From positions 41,877 to 105,876 of the forward strand of contig CAZTBP010000015.1 of the NCBI GenBank assembly GCA_964612145.1: a DNA stretch of 64,000 nucleotides, written 5' to 3'. This DNA comes from JAGNLV01 sp964612145. Its GTDB lineage: Bacteria > Zixibacteria > MSB-5A5 > GN15 > FEB-12. The notes under the pieces were generated by a model that did no database searches, was not told the origin of the DNA, and saw only the letters and a program-made list of their open reading frames with translations. Shown here in pieces: positions 15,780 to 23,768 of this stretch; position 1 is the first letter of the stretch, and each line of letters opens with the position of its first letter. The translations under genes were made by a program, and so were the position numbers.

Positions 15780-18110
15780 CTATTTGACTTCGGTCCCCAC
15801 CTGAGCGTCTCTCTTTCTTGCCGCCTCCGGCAGCATCGATTTGTGGAACGTCCGTACCACCGCCGGCAGCAGCATCATCGTCACCAGGCCGGACATAAAC
15901 ATGATCGCCAGGAAGAACGACCCGACCGTGATATACGGAACCAGCGAGCTAAACAGCATCGGCACAAAACCGATCGCAATCACCAGCACGTTGCGTGAGA
16001 TCGCCCGGCCGGCCCCTTCAAATATCTCGTTGAAGGACTTACGCCAGTCTCCCAGCTCCTTGTGCAGAGCCCGGAACCGCTGGATAAAGTGAATCGCAAA
16101 GTCAACACTCAACCCTAATGTCAGCGACGACAACACCGCTACCGGCATATCATACGGCTTTCCGATGTATCCGATAAACCCGTAGATCGCCATGATAGTG
16201 ATCGTCAGCGGAAGCATCGACAGCAGCCCCCAGCGCGGCGAACGGAACAGGAATATCATCATCAGCAAAACCACACCGTATGCACTGAGCAACGATCTGC
16301 CCATGCCGGAGACCATCTTCTGCTGCCAGACAATATTGATATACGGCTTACCGGCCCATTCGGCCGTGACACCCGGCGGCAGCGGATTATCGGCAATAAA
16401 CGCATCCGCATGGCGAATCGTTGACTGTACTTCCTGGTTGTCGCCGGTGTTGAGCTGAACCCAGAGATTGGCCTTGTCATAATCCGGCGTCACGAACTTA
16501 AACAAGTCGTCCGGATCTCCACCCGACATCTCGAACAGGAACAACATCTGGGCGACTTCATCCTGATTCTCAGGAATGTAAACCTCTGCGGAATCTGCCT
16601 CGAAAAGTTCATATCGAACCTTTTTCACGATATCCGGAAGACCCGTAGTCGCCCCGACCACCTCGTGCTCGATCATGTGCGCCTGAAGGTCCTGCATGTA
16701 CTTCAGTACCTCAGGATTCTTCACTGCGTCGGCTTCCTCGCCCTCAAAAACAAGGTAGTTCATGTAGGTACCGGCCAGGTGATCGTTCATCGCGATATCC
16801 GCCTGACGAATCGGATGCGACTCCTTGAACCACTTGACCGGGTTGTCATTCACTACGATCAGGCTCAGTCCCACAGCCGAAACCACCATCACCACTAACG
16901 CACCTGCGATAATCCCTTTATTGTGCTTGTAGGAGAAGTCGCGAAAACTGTGCATGAGCTTGGACAGCGGCCCGCGATCATCAGACTTGCCAAAATTCCG
17001 CAGCGCCCTGTCAGAGATCAGCATACCGATCGCCGGGTTAAGCGTGATCGACAAAAACCACGCCGTCAACACACCAAACGCCACGAACACGCCAAACACC
17101 TGCACCGGCGGAATCGGAGTCAGCGCCAGCGAGACAAAACCGGCAATCGTCGTCATCGAGGTAAACAGCATCGGCAAAAACAAGGTGTTGATCGAATGCC
17201 GGATCGTTGCGTCTCTATGCTTATACCTCCCGTAATGATCATGGAACTCCGATATAATATGAATCGAGTTGAGCACTGAGATCGGTATCAAAAAGATCGG
17301 GATCATCGAACTCATGATATGCACCGTATTACCGGTCGCAATCAACAGCCCCATGGCCCAGATCACCGACATCATCGCCACGATCATCGGCGCCAGAATA
17401 ATCTTCACCTGTCGGAAAAATAACAGCAGCAGCAGAAAAATAATCGCCATCGCCGCCGGCGCAGAGAAAACCATCTGAGAAAACATCTCTGCGCCAAATG
17501 AATCTTCCGCGACCGGAAGACCGGCGATATGATACGTCTCGTTATCTTTGTACTTGTCGGTTATTTCCTTAAGCTCACCGGCGATCCGGTGCGACATGTC
17601 CTTCGACTCGATCGGAATGAAAATAGCGATCGCCCTGCCGTCGTCAGAAGCCAGCTTACCCCGAAGAATCGGGTTCTCTTTTATCCGACTGAGGATATAC
17701 TTACCCTCCTCCTCAGTCTCGATCTTATCCTCCATCAGGGTCTCGATCACAATGCCGGCTGCACCCTGACGGATATCATCGACCGTCGACGGCGCCAGCA
17801 GATCGCCCACCACCACCCCGTCGATCTCTTTGACTTCCTCGACGATGTCGTAGACTTTGTTCAGCGTCTTGGGGGTAAATGCCCCCTCCTCATTAATCAC
17901 GCCCACCGCGATAAAATCGGACAACCCGAACTCCGCCTTGGTCATATGGTCCATGAGACGGGCCGGCTCGTCTTCCGGAAGCATATTCTCCGGATCGGTG
18001 TCGATCTTGATCTTGGGGAATTGCATGGCGAAGAACGCCGTGATAATCACCGCGATTCCAATCACCAACCACGGATGTTTAATTGAAAACTCCGTAAGAC
18101 CCTTTCGCAT
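15780..18110 (-). CDS. RND/MMPL-family transporter
   Basis: A 776-residue inner-membrane transporter with the duplicated RND layout: one N-terminal helix, a periplasmic domain (about residues 35-215), five helices, a second periplasmic domain (about 430-600) and five more helices. It matches the MMPL/HpnN-like branch (hopanoid or lipid export) rather than drug-efflux AcrB in length and motifs, for example GLSVDFAIHFIQRFR with the Asp of the proton relay, and NSIHIISEFHDHYGRYKHRDA. First gene of the cassette with the LolA-like and barrel genes. Substrate probably a lipid; unproven. Confidence 0.88.
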   Translation of the reverse strand: MRKGLTEFSIKHPWLVIGIAVIITAFFAMQFPKIKIDTDPENMLPEDEPARLMDHMTKAEFGLSDFIAVGVINEEGAFTPKTLNKVYDIVEEVKEIDGVVVGDLLAPSTVDDIRQGAAGIVIETLMEDKIETEEEGKYILSRIKENPILRGKLASDDGRAIAIFIPIESKDMSHRIAGELKEITDKYKDNETYHIAGLPVAEDSFGAEMFSQMVFSAPAAMAIIFLLLLLFFRQVKIILAPMIVAMMSVIWAMGLLIATGNTVHIMSSMIPIFLIPISVLNSIHIISEFHDHYGRYKHRDATIRHSINTLFLPMLFTSMTTIAGFVSLALTPIPPVQVFGVFVAFGVLTAWFLSITLNPAIGMLISDRALRNFGKSDDRGPLSKLMHSFRDFSYKHNKGIIAGALVVMVVSAVGLSLIVVNDNPVKWFKESHPIRQADIAMNDHLAGTYMNYLVFEGEEADAVKNPEVLKYMQDLQAHMIEHEVVGATTGLPDIVKKVRYELFEADSAEVYIPENQDEVAQMLFLFEMSGGDPDDLFKFVTPDYDKANLWVQLNTGDNQEVQSTIRHADAFIADNPLPPGVTAEWAGKPYINIVWQQKMVSGMGRSLLSAYGVVLLMMIFLFRSPRWGLLSMLPLTITIMAIYGFIGYIGKPYDMPVAVLSSLTLGLSVDFAIHFIQRFRALHKELGDWRKSFNEIFEGAGRAISRNVLVIAIGFVPMLFSSLVPYITVGSFFLAIMFMSGLVTMMLLPAVVRTFHKSMLPEAARKRDAQVGTEVK

Positions 18111-18305
18111 CTGTCATGCCCTTTCGCTTTTCGTTTTTGCTTCTTTGCCGATTAGATGGCGCTAAGGGCGAAAACGATTCAAAGTTTCTCAACCGGGGGA
18201 TTGTGCCGTGATGTTAACAAAAATAACAGGAGAGGGGCTGGTAAAGGCAAGCGTTTAGCAAAAAAAGCGGAATCCGATCCAGACTATTAAGACCTTAAAC
18301 ATCAA

Positions 18306-18554
18306 CTATTTACCGAACTTCTTCCGCCATTTTTCGCGCAGCAGATCACCCAGCTTGCTCTCAAGCGACTCCGGCAGCCGCTCCCGCTTCCCCTCCCTGC
18401 ACAGCGAGACCGTCTGGCGCATCGTGTCGACCATTATCCGGCAGTTCTGACACTCGCCAATGTGCTTCTCGATTTCCTCGCAGAGTTTCGGCGACACTTC
18501 GCCGTCGAGATACTCATTCAGCTCACCAATATATTCAGCGCATTTTTTGGCCAT
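18306..18554 (-). CDS. zinc-finger anti-sigma factor
   Basis: An 82-residue ZAS-type anti-sigma factor. The start ATG 18554 is chosen because the zf-HC2 domain begins there: CAEYIGELNEYLDGE then HIGECQNC (H-x3-C-x2-C, about residues 28-35). The C-terminal 40 residues are basic and helical, with no transmembrane segment, so this is a soluble type, which may respond to redox or zinc. It overlaps the sigma factor gene by 20 bases, the usual arrangement for a cognate pair. Confidence 0.82.
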   Translation of the reverse strand: MAKKCAEYIGELNEYLDGEVSPKLCEEIEKHIGECQNCRIMVDTMRQTVSLCREGKRERLPESLESKLGDLLREKWRKKFGK

Positions 18555-19143
18555 AACGATCCTCAAACACTTTCGACAGATGATCACGAACCGCCAAACG
18601 CGCCCGCAGCACCCGTGACTTGGTCGCGGCAATCGACTCCCCAATCAACTCCGCCACCTCTTTAATAGACAACTCATCGATATAGCGCAGGACAAACGCC
18701 TCGCGGTACTGAACCGGGAGTTCCTTAATCGCCCTGTTGATGATCCGTCGAAGCTCATCCTGCTCAAGCAGGTTGTGCGGGTCTTTCCAGTCGAAAATAC
18801 CGGCCACGCTGTCCGAGGCCGCGCCATGATTGAGCTGCCCAGCCATCGGCAGGTAATCCTCGATTGGACGTAAATCAGTCCGCTTGTCTTTCGCAATCGC
18901 GGCCCGTGTCTCATTCAGAGCGATAGAATACAGCCACGTCCCGAACGAAGCCTCGCCCCGGAACCGGTGTATTTTGTCAATCGCTTTCATGAGTGTATCC
19001 TGCACAATATCTTCCGCATCTAGCTCGTTGCCGGTCATCTTGACAGCCAGGTTGTACAGCTTCGTTTTATGCGCATTCACCAGCTCGGTAAACGCCTCGA
19101 AATCACCGGCCTGGGCTCGTAGGACAAGTTCCTTTTCACTCAT
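18535..19143 (-). CDS. ECF-type RNA polymerase sigma factor
   Basis: A 202-residue sigma-70-family factor with sigma2 (AFTELVNAHKTKLYNLAVKM, then DAEDIVQDTLMKA and FRGEASFGTWLYSIALNE for -10 recognition) and sigma4 (LPVQYREAFVLRYIDELS then a helix-turn-helix for -35 binding). ATG 19143 is preferred; a TTG ten codons upstream is possible. Neither has a ribosome site, but TATTCT stands six bases before the ATG, hinting at a leaderless start. The cognate anti-sigma gene overlaps its end. Confidence 0.88.
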   Translation of the reverse strand: MSEKELVLRAQAGDFEAFTELVNAHKTKLYNLAVKMTGNELDAEDIVQDTLMKAIDKIHRFRGEASFGTWLYSIALNETRAAIAKDKRTDLRPIEDYLPMAGQLNHGAASDSVAGIFDWKDPHNLLEQDELRRIINRAIKELPVQYREAFVLRYIDELSIKEVAELIGESIAATKSRVLRARLAVRDHLSKVFEDRYGQKMR

Positions 19144-19559
19144 GAGATAAGAATACGGGAACAAACGATTCAAAAAAAGTAAGAGTTTTCAAAATGTGAC
19201 AGACCAATGACACACTCCAACAGGTAATGTCGATCACGCTTTTATACTTACCCGCAAGTCCCTCAGTGTTTTATGGATATAATTAGCCTTTTTACTACAT
19301 TTTCAGCATGAAATTGAAACTAATCGCCCGCCTCAGCGGTTAAGAGGAGTGAAGATTACAAAAAACTGGTGACCTTGCTTGACTCCATGAATGACAACAG
19401 GGTCACCACTACCGCTCCGTGTCGTCACCCCTCCCCCGGCACGGGGCTTTTTTTGCGACAAAATAGACAGGAGTTTATGATCGATAACCCGTAACAGGAA
19501 AAGCCGGCCGGGGCCGGACCCCCTCCACTTAAGCTTTCCTAAACCAGCCCCCCCGACAA
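19144..19559. other. 416 bases without a gene
   Basis: Holds the upstream region of the sigma factor and the 3' side of the DUF3179 gene. The only structure I see is a short CCCCG / CGGGG hairpin followed by seven T (19434-19454, plus strand). It looks like a terminator but has no plus-strand gene before it. No open frame here has coding character. Confidence 0.5.
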
Positions 19560-20609
19560 TTACAACTTTACCAATTCCGTATCGGCAAAAAAGCTCACCC
19601 ACGCAAACCAGAACGACGTAATTACCGGGACCTGCTCCAGTCTGACTGACCCATCGGCCGGCGAATGCCCGGTCGAGAGATCCCAACTGACCGGTTTGCC
19701 TTCGCCATCACCGACTACCGTCAAAACTCCGTCATCAACTGACACTATGTCAGCCGACACACCCAAAGGCAACCGGTAAGCTGCCACTCCCTCGCCGCTT
19801 TTTGTCAGCCCCACTACCACCGGGGACTCCTTCCCGATCAGCGCAAACTTGTGTTTGTCCAGATAACTCATCGATACCGCCACCGGCCCTTCCGCAAGCC
19901 GCAGCCCGACAACCTTGTCCTTTCCATCCAATCGCTGATACGAATTCTGCCTCCCGAATATCCCCAGGCGCGAACGATCCGCGAAATACCCGCTGTAATG
20001 AGATCCCTCCCCGCCCTTGCTCGGTTTGCGCAGCAATACCCCATCCGGATACAACTCTGCAAACTCTCCGAATGTCAAATGCTGCGATGGTATCAAGACC
20101 AACTCAGTCCCTTCCATAGGACCCTTAACAGCCTCACCGAGCACCTGTGACCAGAGCGATTTCGTCTGGATATCCTGCATCACCAGAGCATCCTGCCACA
20201 GCGCTCCCGAGGCCTGAAACGTATAGCGGGTGGAATCAATCGTAGCGGCATACACGATGCCGGTGAAACAAAGCGGTCACCAGGTAACCGTGATCGCCCG
20301 GCCATTGATATAGTCGTTCACCACCTCGTGGCCATCCAGATGCCACGTGCTGTATCCTTTCGTCGAGTCGCCGTCAACCACGGCGATAAGCGGTTCGTCC
20401 GGATAATACAAATCGCGTGCCTGCTCCACCGTGACAAACTCCGGCTCAAAAATCGCCGGTATATCGCCCGGGTTGAGCACCGTGTACATGGTGAAACCAC
20501 GAATTTCTTCTCTTTTCGGTTCCGGCCGCTGGGCCGAAGCCGGCGCTATGAGCGACGCTGCCAGCGCAACCGCGACCAGCAGCCGGAACGGTAGGGAGAG
20601 ACGGAGCAT
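19560..20609 (-). CDS. DUF3179 protein, probable selenoprotein (in-frame UGA at 20277-20279 = Sec111)
   Basis: Read through UGA this is a 349-residue protein, and it covers DUF3179 end to end. Start ATG 20609 is fixed by AGGAGG nine bases upstream. A signal peptide (MLRLSLPFRLL to about residue 27, ASAQ) indicates export. Family landmarks lie on both sides of the UGA: AIFEPEFVTVEQA, EPLIAVVDGD and HEVVNDYINGRAITVTW before it; PLCFTGIVY, MQDIQTKSLWSQVLGEAVKGP and VITSFWFAWVSFFADTE after it. In relatives the junction reads TYCPLxG, so UGA replaces the invariant Cys (UPLC, a UxxC-type motif). A SECIS-like hairpin follows at the right distance. Simple interruption would leave a 110-residue fragment and a second piece lacking signal and start. 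Selenocysteine insertion is my preferred reading; a point nonsense mutation or base error is the alternative. The selenium machinery is not in the window. Confidence 0.72.
20246..20262 (-). promoter_or_regulatory. bacterial SECIS-like hairpin downstream of the UGA codon
   Basis: Starting 14 bases after the UGA, the mRNA reads CGGCAU-CGUGU-AUGCCG: a perfect 6-bp stem with a 5-base apical loop. UGA to loop is 20 bases and the second loop base is G. These values agree with the published general model of bacterial SECIS elements (UGA-loop spacing 16-37, upper stem 4-16 bp, loop 3-14 bases, a G among the first two loop bases). Confidence 0.65.
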
Positions 20610-20680
20610 GTTTTCGGTCCTCCTGCTCGGTTGGAAATGTTTCTTCCCCTCCACCACATTACTTGGTCGCAATAAGTGCA

Positions 20681-21793
20681 TTACCGTTTCAAACTAAATG
20701 AAATTTCCGCCCTCGATTGACCATTCACCACCAGTTCAACCCGGTGCCTGCCCGGATAATGCGTACGCGTACTCAAATCCCGAAACGCCTGCCTGATCCG
20801 CAACTCAAGTATCTCGCCCACTCCGATCTCCCGCTCCGCCAGCTTGAACACTTTGACCGACTGTCTCCCGCTTTTCTTTACATAGTGCACCCGGTAATCT
20901 ATCGCCAGCCGCTGATTCGTCGCAGCTGTTGACCGAATCTTCACCGGGATCTCCACCGTTTCGCCGATTATAACCGCATTTCTCGGCGCCCCAAATTCTT
21001 CGATCCTTATCTTCGGGCTGGCCGTAAACCCGAAAATAGGAAACACCCGAGGATCACCACGTTTTATCAGCGACCGGCACGCATGCTTCACAATCCAATC
21101 AGTCCGGTCATTCCCCTCCCTCTTCCACCGCAGTGCTGTCTCGATCACGATATCAGGATGATCCTTCGAAATATCATTGAGATTATTCGCAACTGCCGTG
21201 CGCACGTACTTCGATCGATCCGCCTTCAACTTTTCCAGCAACTCCAGTACCGGTGAAGGATCCCTTTTGAACGCCTCGATATGTGCCACCCAGACCCCGC
21301 GCGGCCGCGAACCCTCGGCCGCCAGTCGCCGCACATGCTCGTCAGGGTCCTCCGCCCACCGGTGCAGTACCGGAAGCATCTCCTGCGTATACATGATAAT
21401 AAACGGTCGTATTGCAAACTCGCCCGTCCCATGCGGTGTCAGCGCCTCCAGCGCCTGAACTGACTCCTCAAAATGCTCCAGGCCAAACTGCTCGACATAC
21501 GCCGTCAACGCCCAGTTTTCAAACATGCCCACCGATGGCGCTGTACGGATCAGAACATCAACCGCTTTTGCATAATCCTCTGGAAGGAACTCCTTCAACC
21601 CCTTTGCGATCGCATTCACCCGGTCCTTGAGCTCCAGTTCAAGAAACTCCCTGGTCACCACCGCCCGGGCAAACTCCGCCGCCTTAAACTTCGGATACTG
21701 CCTGCAAATCGCACTGGCAAGCTCCGCCAGCGCAACCCGATCGAGCCGATTTTTCCACAGCTTCTGTTCTTCCGACAGTTTCTCAGCCGGCAT
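20681..21793 (-). CDS. alkC: AlkC-type DNA alkylation repair glycosylase with C-terminal Ig-like domain
   Basis: A 370-residue HEAT-like-repeat DNA glycosylase that removes alkylated bases such as 3-methyladenine or 3-methylcytosine without base flipping. Residues about 15-245 form alpha-helical repeats, with WALTAYVEQFGLEHFEESVQ, TGEFAIRPFI, RRLAAEGSRPRGVW and VRTAVANNLNDISKDHPD typical of AlkC. Residues about 260-370 are beta-rich (VIIGETVEIPVKIRST, YRVHYVKKSGRQSVKVFKL, YPGRHRVELVVNG), the Ig-like domain known in the longer AlkC class. GGAG precedes ATG 21793. It stops 71 bases before the DUF3179 gene and is probably co-transcribed with it. Confidence 0.8.
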   Translation of the reverse strand: MPAEKLSEEQKLWKNRLDRVALAELASAICRQYPKFKAAEFARAVVTREFLELELKDRVNAIAKGLKEFLPEDYAKAVDVLIRTAPSVGMFENWALTAYVEQFGLEHFEESVQALEALTPHGTGEFAIRPFIIMYTQEMLPVLHRWAEDPDEHVRRLAAEGSRPRGVWVAHIEAFKRDPSPVLELLEKLKADRSKYVRTAVANNLNDISKDHPDIVIETALRWKREGNDRTDWIVKHACRSLIKRGDPRVFPIFGFTASPKIRIEEFGAPRNAVIIGETVEIPVKIRSTAATNQRLAIDYRVHYVKKSGRQSVKVFKLAEREIGVGEILELRIRQAFRDLSTRTHYPGRHRVELVVNGQSRAEISFSLKR

Positions 21794-21813
21794 CCGCTAT
21801 CTCCACAAAAAAA

Positions 21814-21840
21814 CCGGCCGGGACTGGTTGACCCGACCGG
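21814..21840 (-). terminator. intrinsic terminator of pepF
   Basis: CCGGTCGGG / CCCGGCCGG stem (one G-U pair) with a 9-base loop, followed on the minus strand by eight T. It separates pepF from alkC. Confidence 0.78.
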
Positions 21841-21871
21841 CATATGATTGTTTCCTGTGAGTGCCCCCGTT

Positions 21872-23683
21872 CTACCTGGCCAGCTCGACAAAATCATCGA
21901 TATCAGCCAGCGCCCGATTAACTGCATCCGTCCAGAACGAGTCACCGGTCAAATCGACCCCGAGGTGCTTGCGCGCGACATCCTCGCACATCATGCTGCC
22001 GGTATCCACCAGCAGGTCACGGTACTTCGGTGCAAACGCTTTACCCTCCTTGCGCGCCCGGTCGTACACCCCGCCTGAGAACAGGAACCCGAACGTATAG
22101 GGAAAATTGTAAAACGGCGCTTCCGTGATGTAGAAGTGAAGCTTCGTGCACCAGAACAGCGGATGGTACCCGGACTCATCGAGCATTCCGGCAAACGCTT
22201 CTTTCTGTGCCTCCACCATCATCTCTTTGAGCTGTTCGGTCGGGATCATGCCGTTCGGACGTTCGGCATAAAACGCCTTGTCAAACAGGAACCGGCTGTA
22301 CAGATCCGTAAACATCACATACGCCGCCTGGAGCTTCTGGTCCAGCAGCATCAGCCTTTCCTGCGGATTATCCGCCTGGGCCAGCGCCGCATCGGTCACC
22401 AGCGTCTCGGCGAAAATCGACGCTGTCTCGGCCAGCGGCATCGGATACTCCTGCGCCAGATACGGTTTTTCCGTTATCACCTGCTGGTGATAGGCATGAC
22501 CCAACTCGTGCGCCAGCGTCAGCAGATTGTCAAACGATTCACCATACGTCATGAAAACCCGCGACTGCCGAATCGGGCCGAATCCGGTGCAAAACGCACC
22601 GCCGCGCTTGTCGCCGCGATCTTCCGCTTCGACCCAGTTCTTCTCAAGCGCCATCTTGACGAAATTCGCCATGTCATCGGAGAACGACCCGACATTCTTT
22701 ATGATAAACTCGCCCGCCTCTTCAAACGTAAACGTCTTGTCCGATGAGCCGCACGGTGCGAATTCATCATACCACATATACTTGTCTATCCCCAGCAGCG
22801 TCTTTTTCGCGTCGATATACCTCGCCAGCTTCCCCTTCTCGCGCGAAATCACCCGCCACATCGCCTCGAGCGTCTCTTCTTTCATCCGGGCCTGGTGCAA
22901 CGGCTCAAACAGCGGGGAATCCCACCCACGGTGCTTGTACATGCTCAGGCGGAACCCTCCCTGCGAATTCAACGCCATTGCCGCCAGATCCGCCGACTTC
23001 GCCCAGCCGTCGACCATCGCCCCAAACGCCCGCCGCCTGGCATCGCGATTCGGGCTGGACATCTTGGTCGCCAGCTGACCCATCGAGAGCTGCTTCGTCT
23101 CGCCCTCTTCCTCAAACGGCGCCGATAAATCACCCGCCATCTTGTCGTACAGACGGTTCCAGGCGTGGTACCCGTTGACCGCCAGATCCAGCGTCAACTC
23201 TTCCTTCTCAATTGGCATTTTGCTCTTGGCAAAACTACGGATCTCATTCAGCGGGAACTCCAGCCCGGCCAGATCGTCCGCCTTCACCAGCAGCTTCCAC
23301 TGATCATCCGACTGCTTCAGCGAAACCGCCTCTAACTTGGCCAGCAGCTTCTTCCAAATCGCACTATATTCATCACCCTCGGCTTCAATCGCCGCCGCCG
23401 GGTTGTCTTTGACATTCTGCGAGGTCAGACAGCCGGCAAACGCCTGCACCAGCTCGATCTCGGCGCTGGTCTCCTGCAGCATCAGGATAAATTTCACCCA
23501 GGTATCAAGTGACTCGTCGGTCACCTGCTCGGGAATGGTATTGGCCAGTTTGGCGGTATCATCGAGTTTCTGCTTGAGATCCTGACGGAACTGTTTGAAT
23601 TCCGTGGATTTGCTGCCTCCGGGAAATATCGAATCGAGATCCCAGGTCGGCGCAGGTTTGCTTTTGGTTGCTGTTTCGGGCAT
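21872..23683 (-). CDS. pepF: oligoendopeptidase F (M3 family metallopeptidase)
   Basis: A 603-residue cytoplasmic zinc peptidase degrading oligopeptides. The catalytic motif LTLAHELGHAYHQQ (HExxH, about residue 390) and the third ligand region MPLAETASIFAETL are present, with the N-terminal helical lobe and the C-terminal SGYHPLFWCTKLHFYI / FYNFPYTFGFLFS typical of the M3B branch. Length is normal. GGAG lies seven bases before ATG. Monocistronic, bounded by the Type IIG gene and a strong terminator. Confidence 0.94.
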   Translation of the reverse strand: MPETATKSKPAPTWDLDSIFPGGSKSTEFKQFRQDLKQKLDDTAKLANTIPEQVTDESLDTWVKFILMLQETSAEIELVQAFAGCLTSQNVKDNPAAAIEAEGDEYSAIWKKLLAKLEAVSLKQSDDQWKLLVKADDLAGLEFPLNEIRSFAKSKMPIEKEELTLDLAVNGYHAWNRLYDKMAGDLSAPFEEEGETKQLSMGQLATKMSSPNRDARRRAFGAMVDGWAKSADLAAMALNSQGGFRLSMYKHRGWDSPLFEPLHQARMKEETLEAMWRVISREKGKLARYIDAKKTLLGIDKYMWYDEFAPCGSSDKTFTFEEAGEFIIKNVGSFSDDMANFVKMALEKNWVEAEDRGDKRGGAFCTGFGPIRQSRVFMTYGESFDNLLTLAHELGHAYHQQVITEKPYLAQEYPMPLAETASIFAETLVTDAALAQADNPQERLMLLDQKLQAAYVMFTDLYSRFLFDKAFYAERPNGMIPTEQLKEMMVEAQKEAFAGMLDESGYHPLFWCTKLHFYITEAPFYNFPYTFGFLFSGGVYDRARKEGKAFAPKYRDLLVDTGSMMCEDVARKHLGVDLTGDSFWTDAVNRALADIDDFVELAR

Positions 23684-23768
23684 ATATGAACTCCGGGTTG
23701 GTAGTGAATAGACTTGCTATGTGAGGCCAATGATAGCCAAAAACCACCGCCTTGGCAAGCAACGGCTC

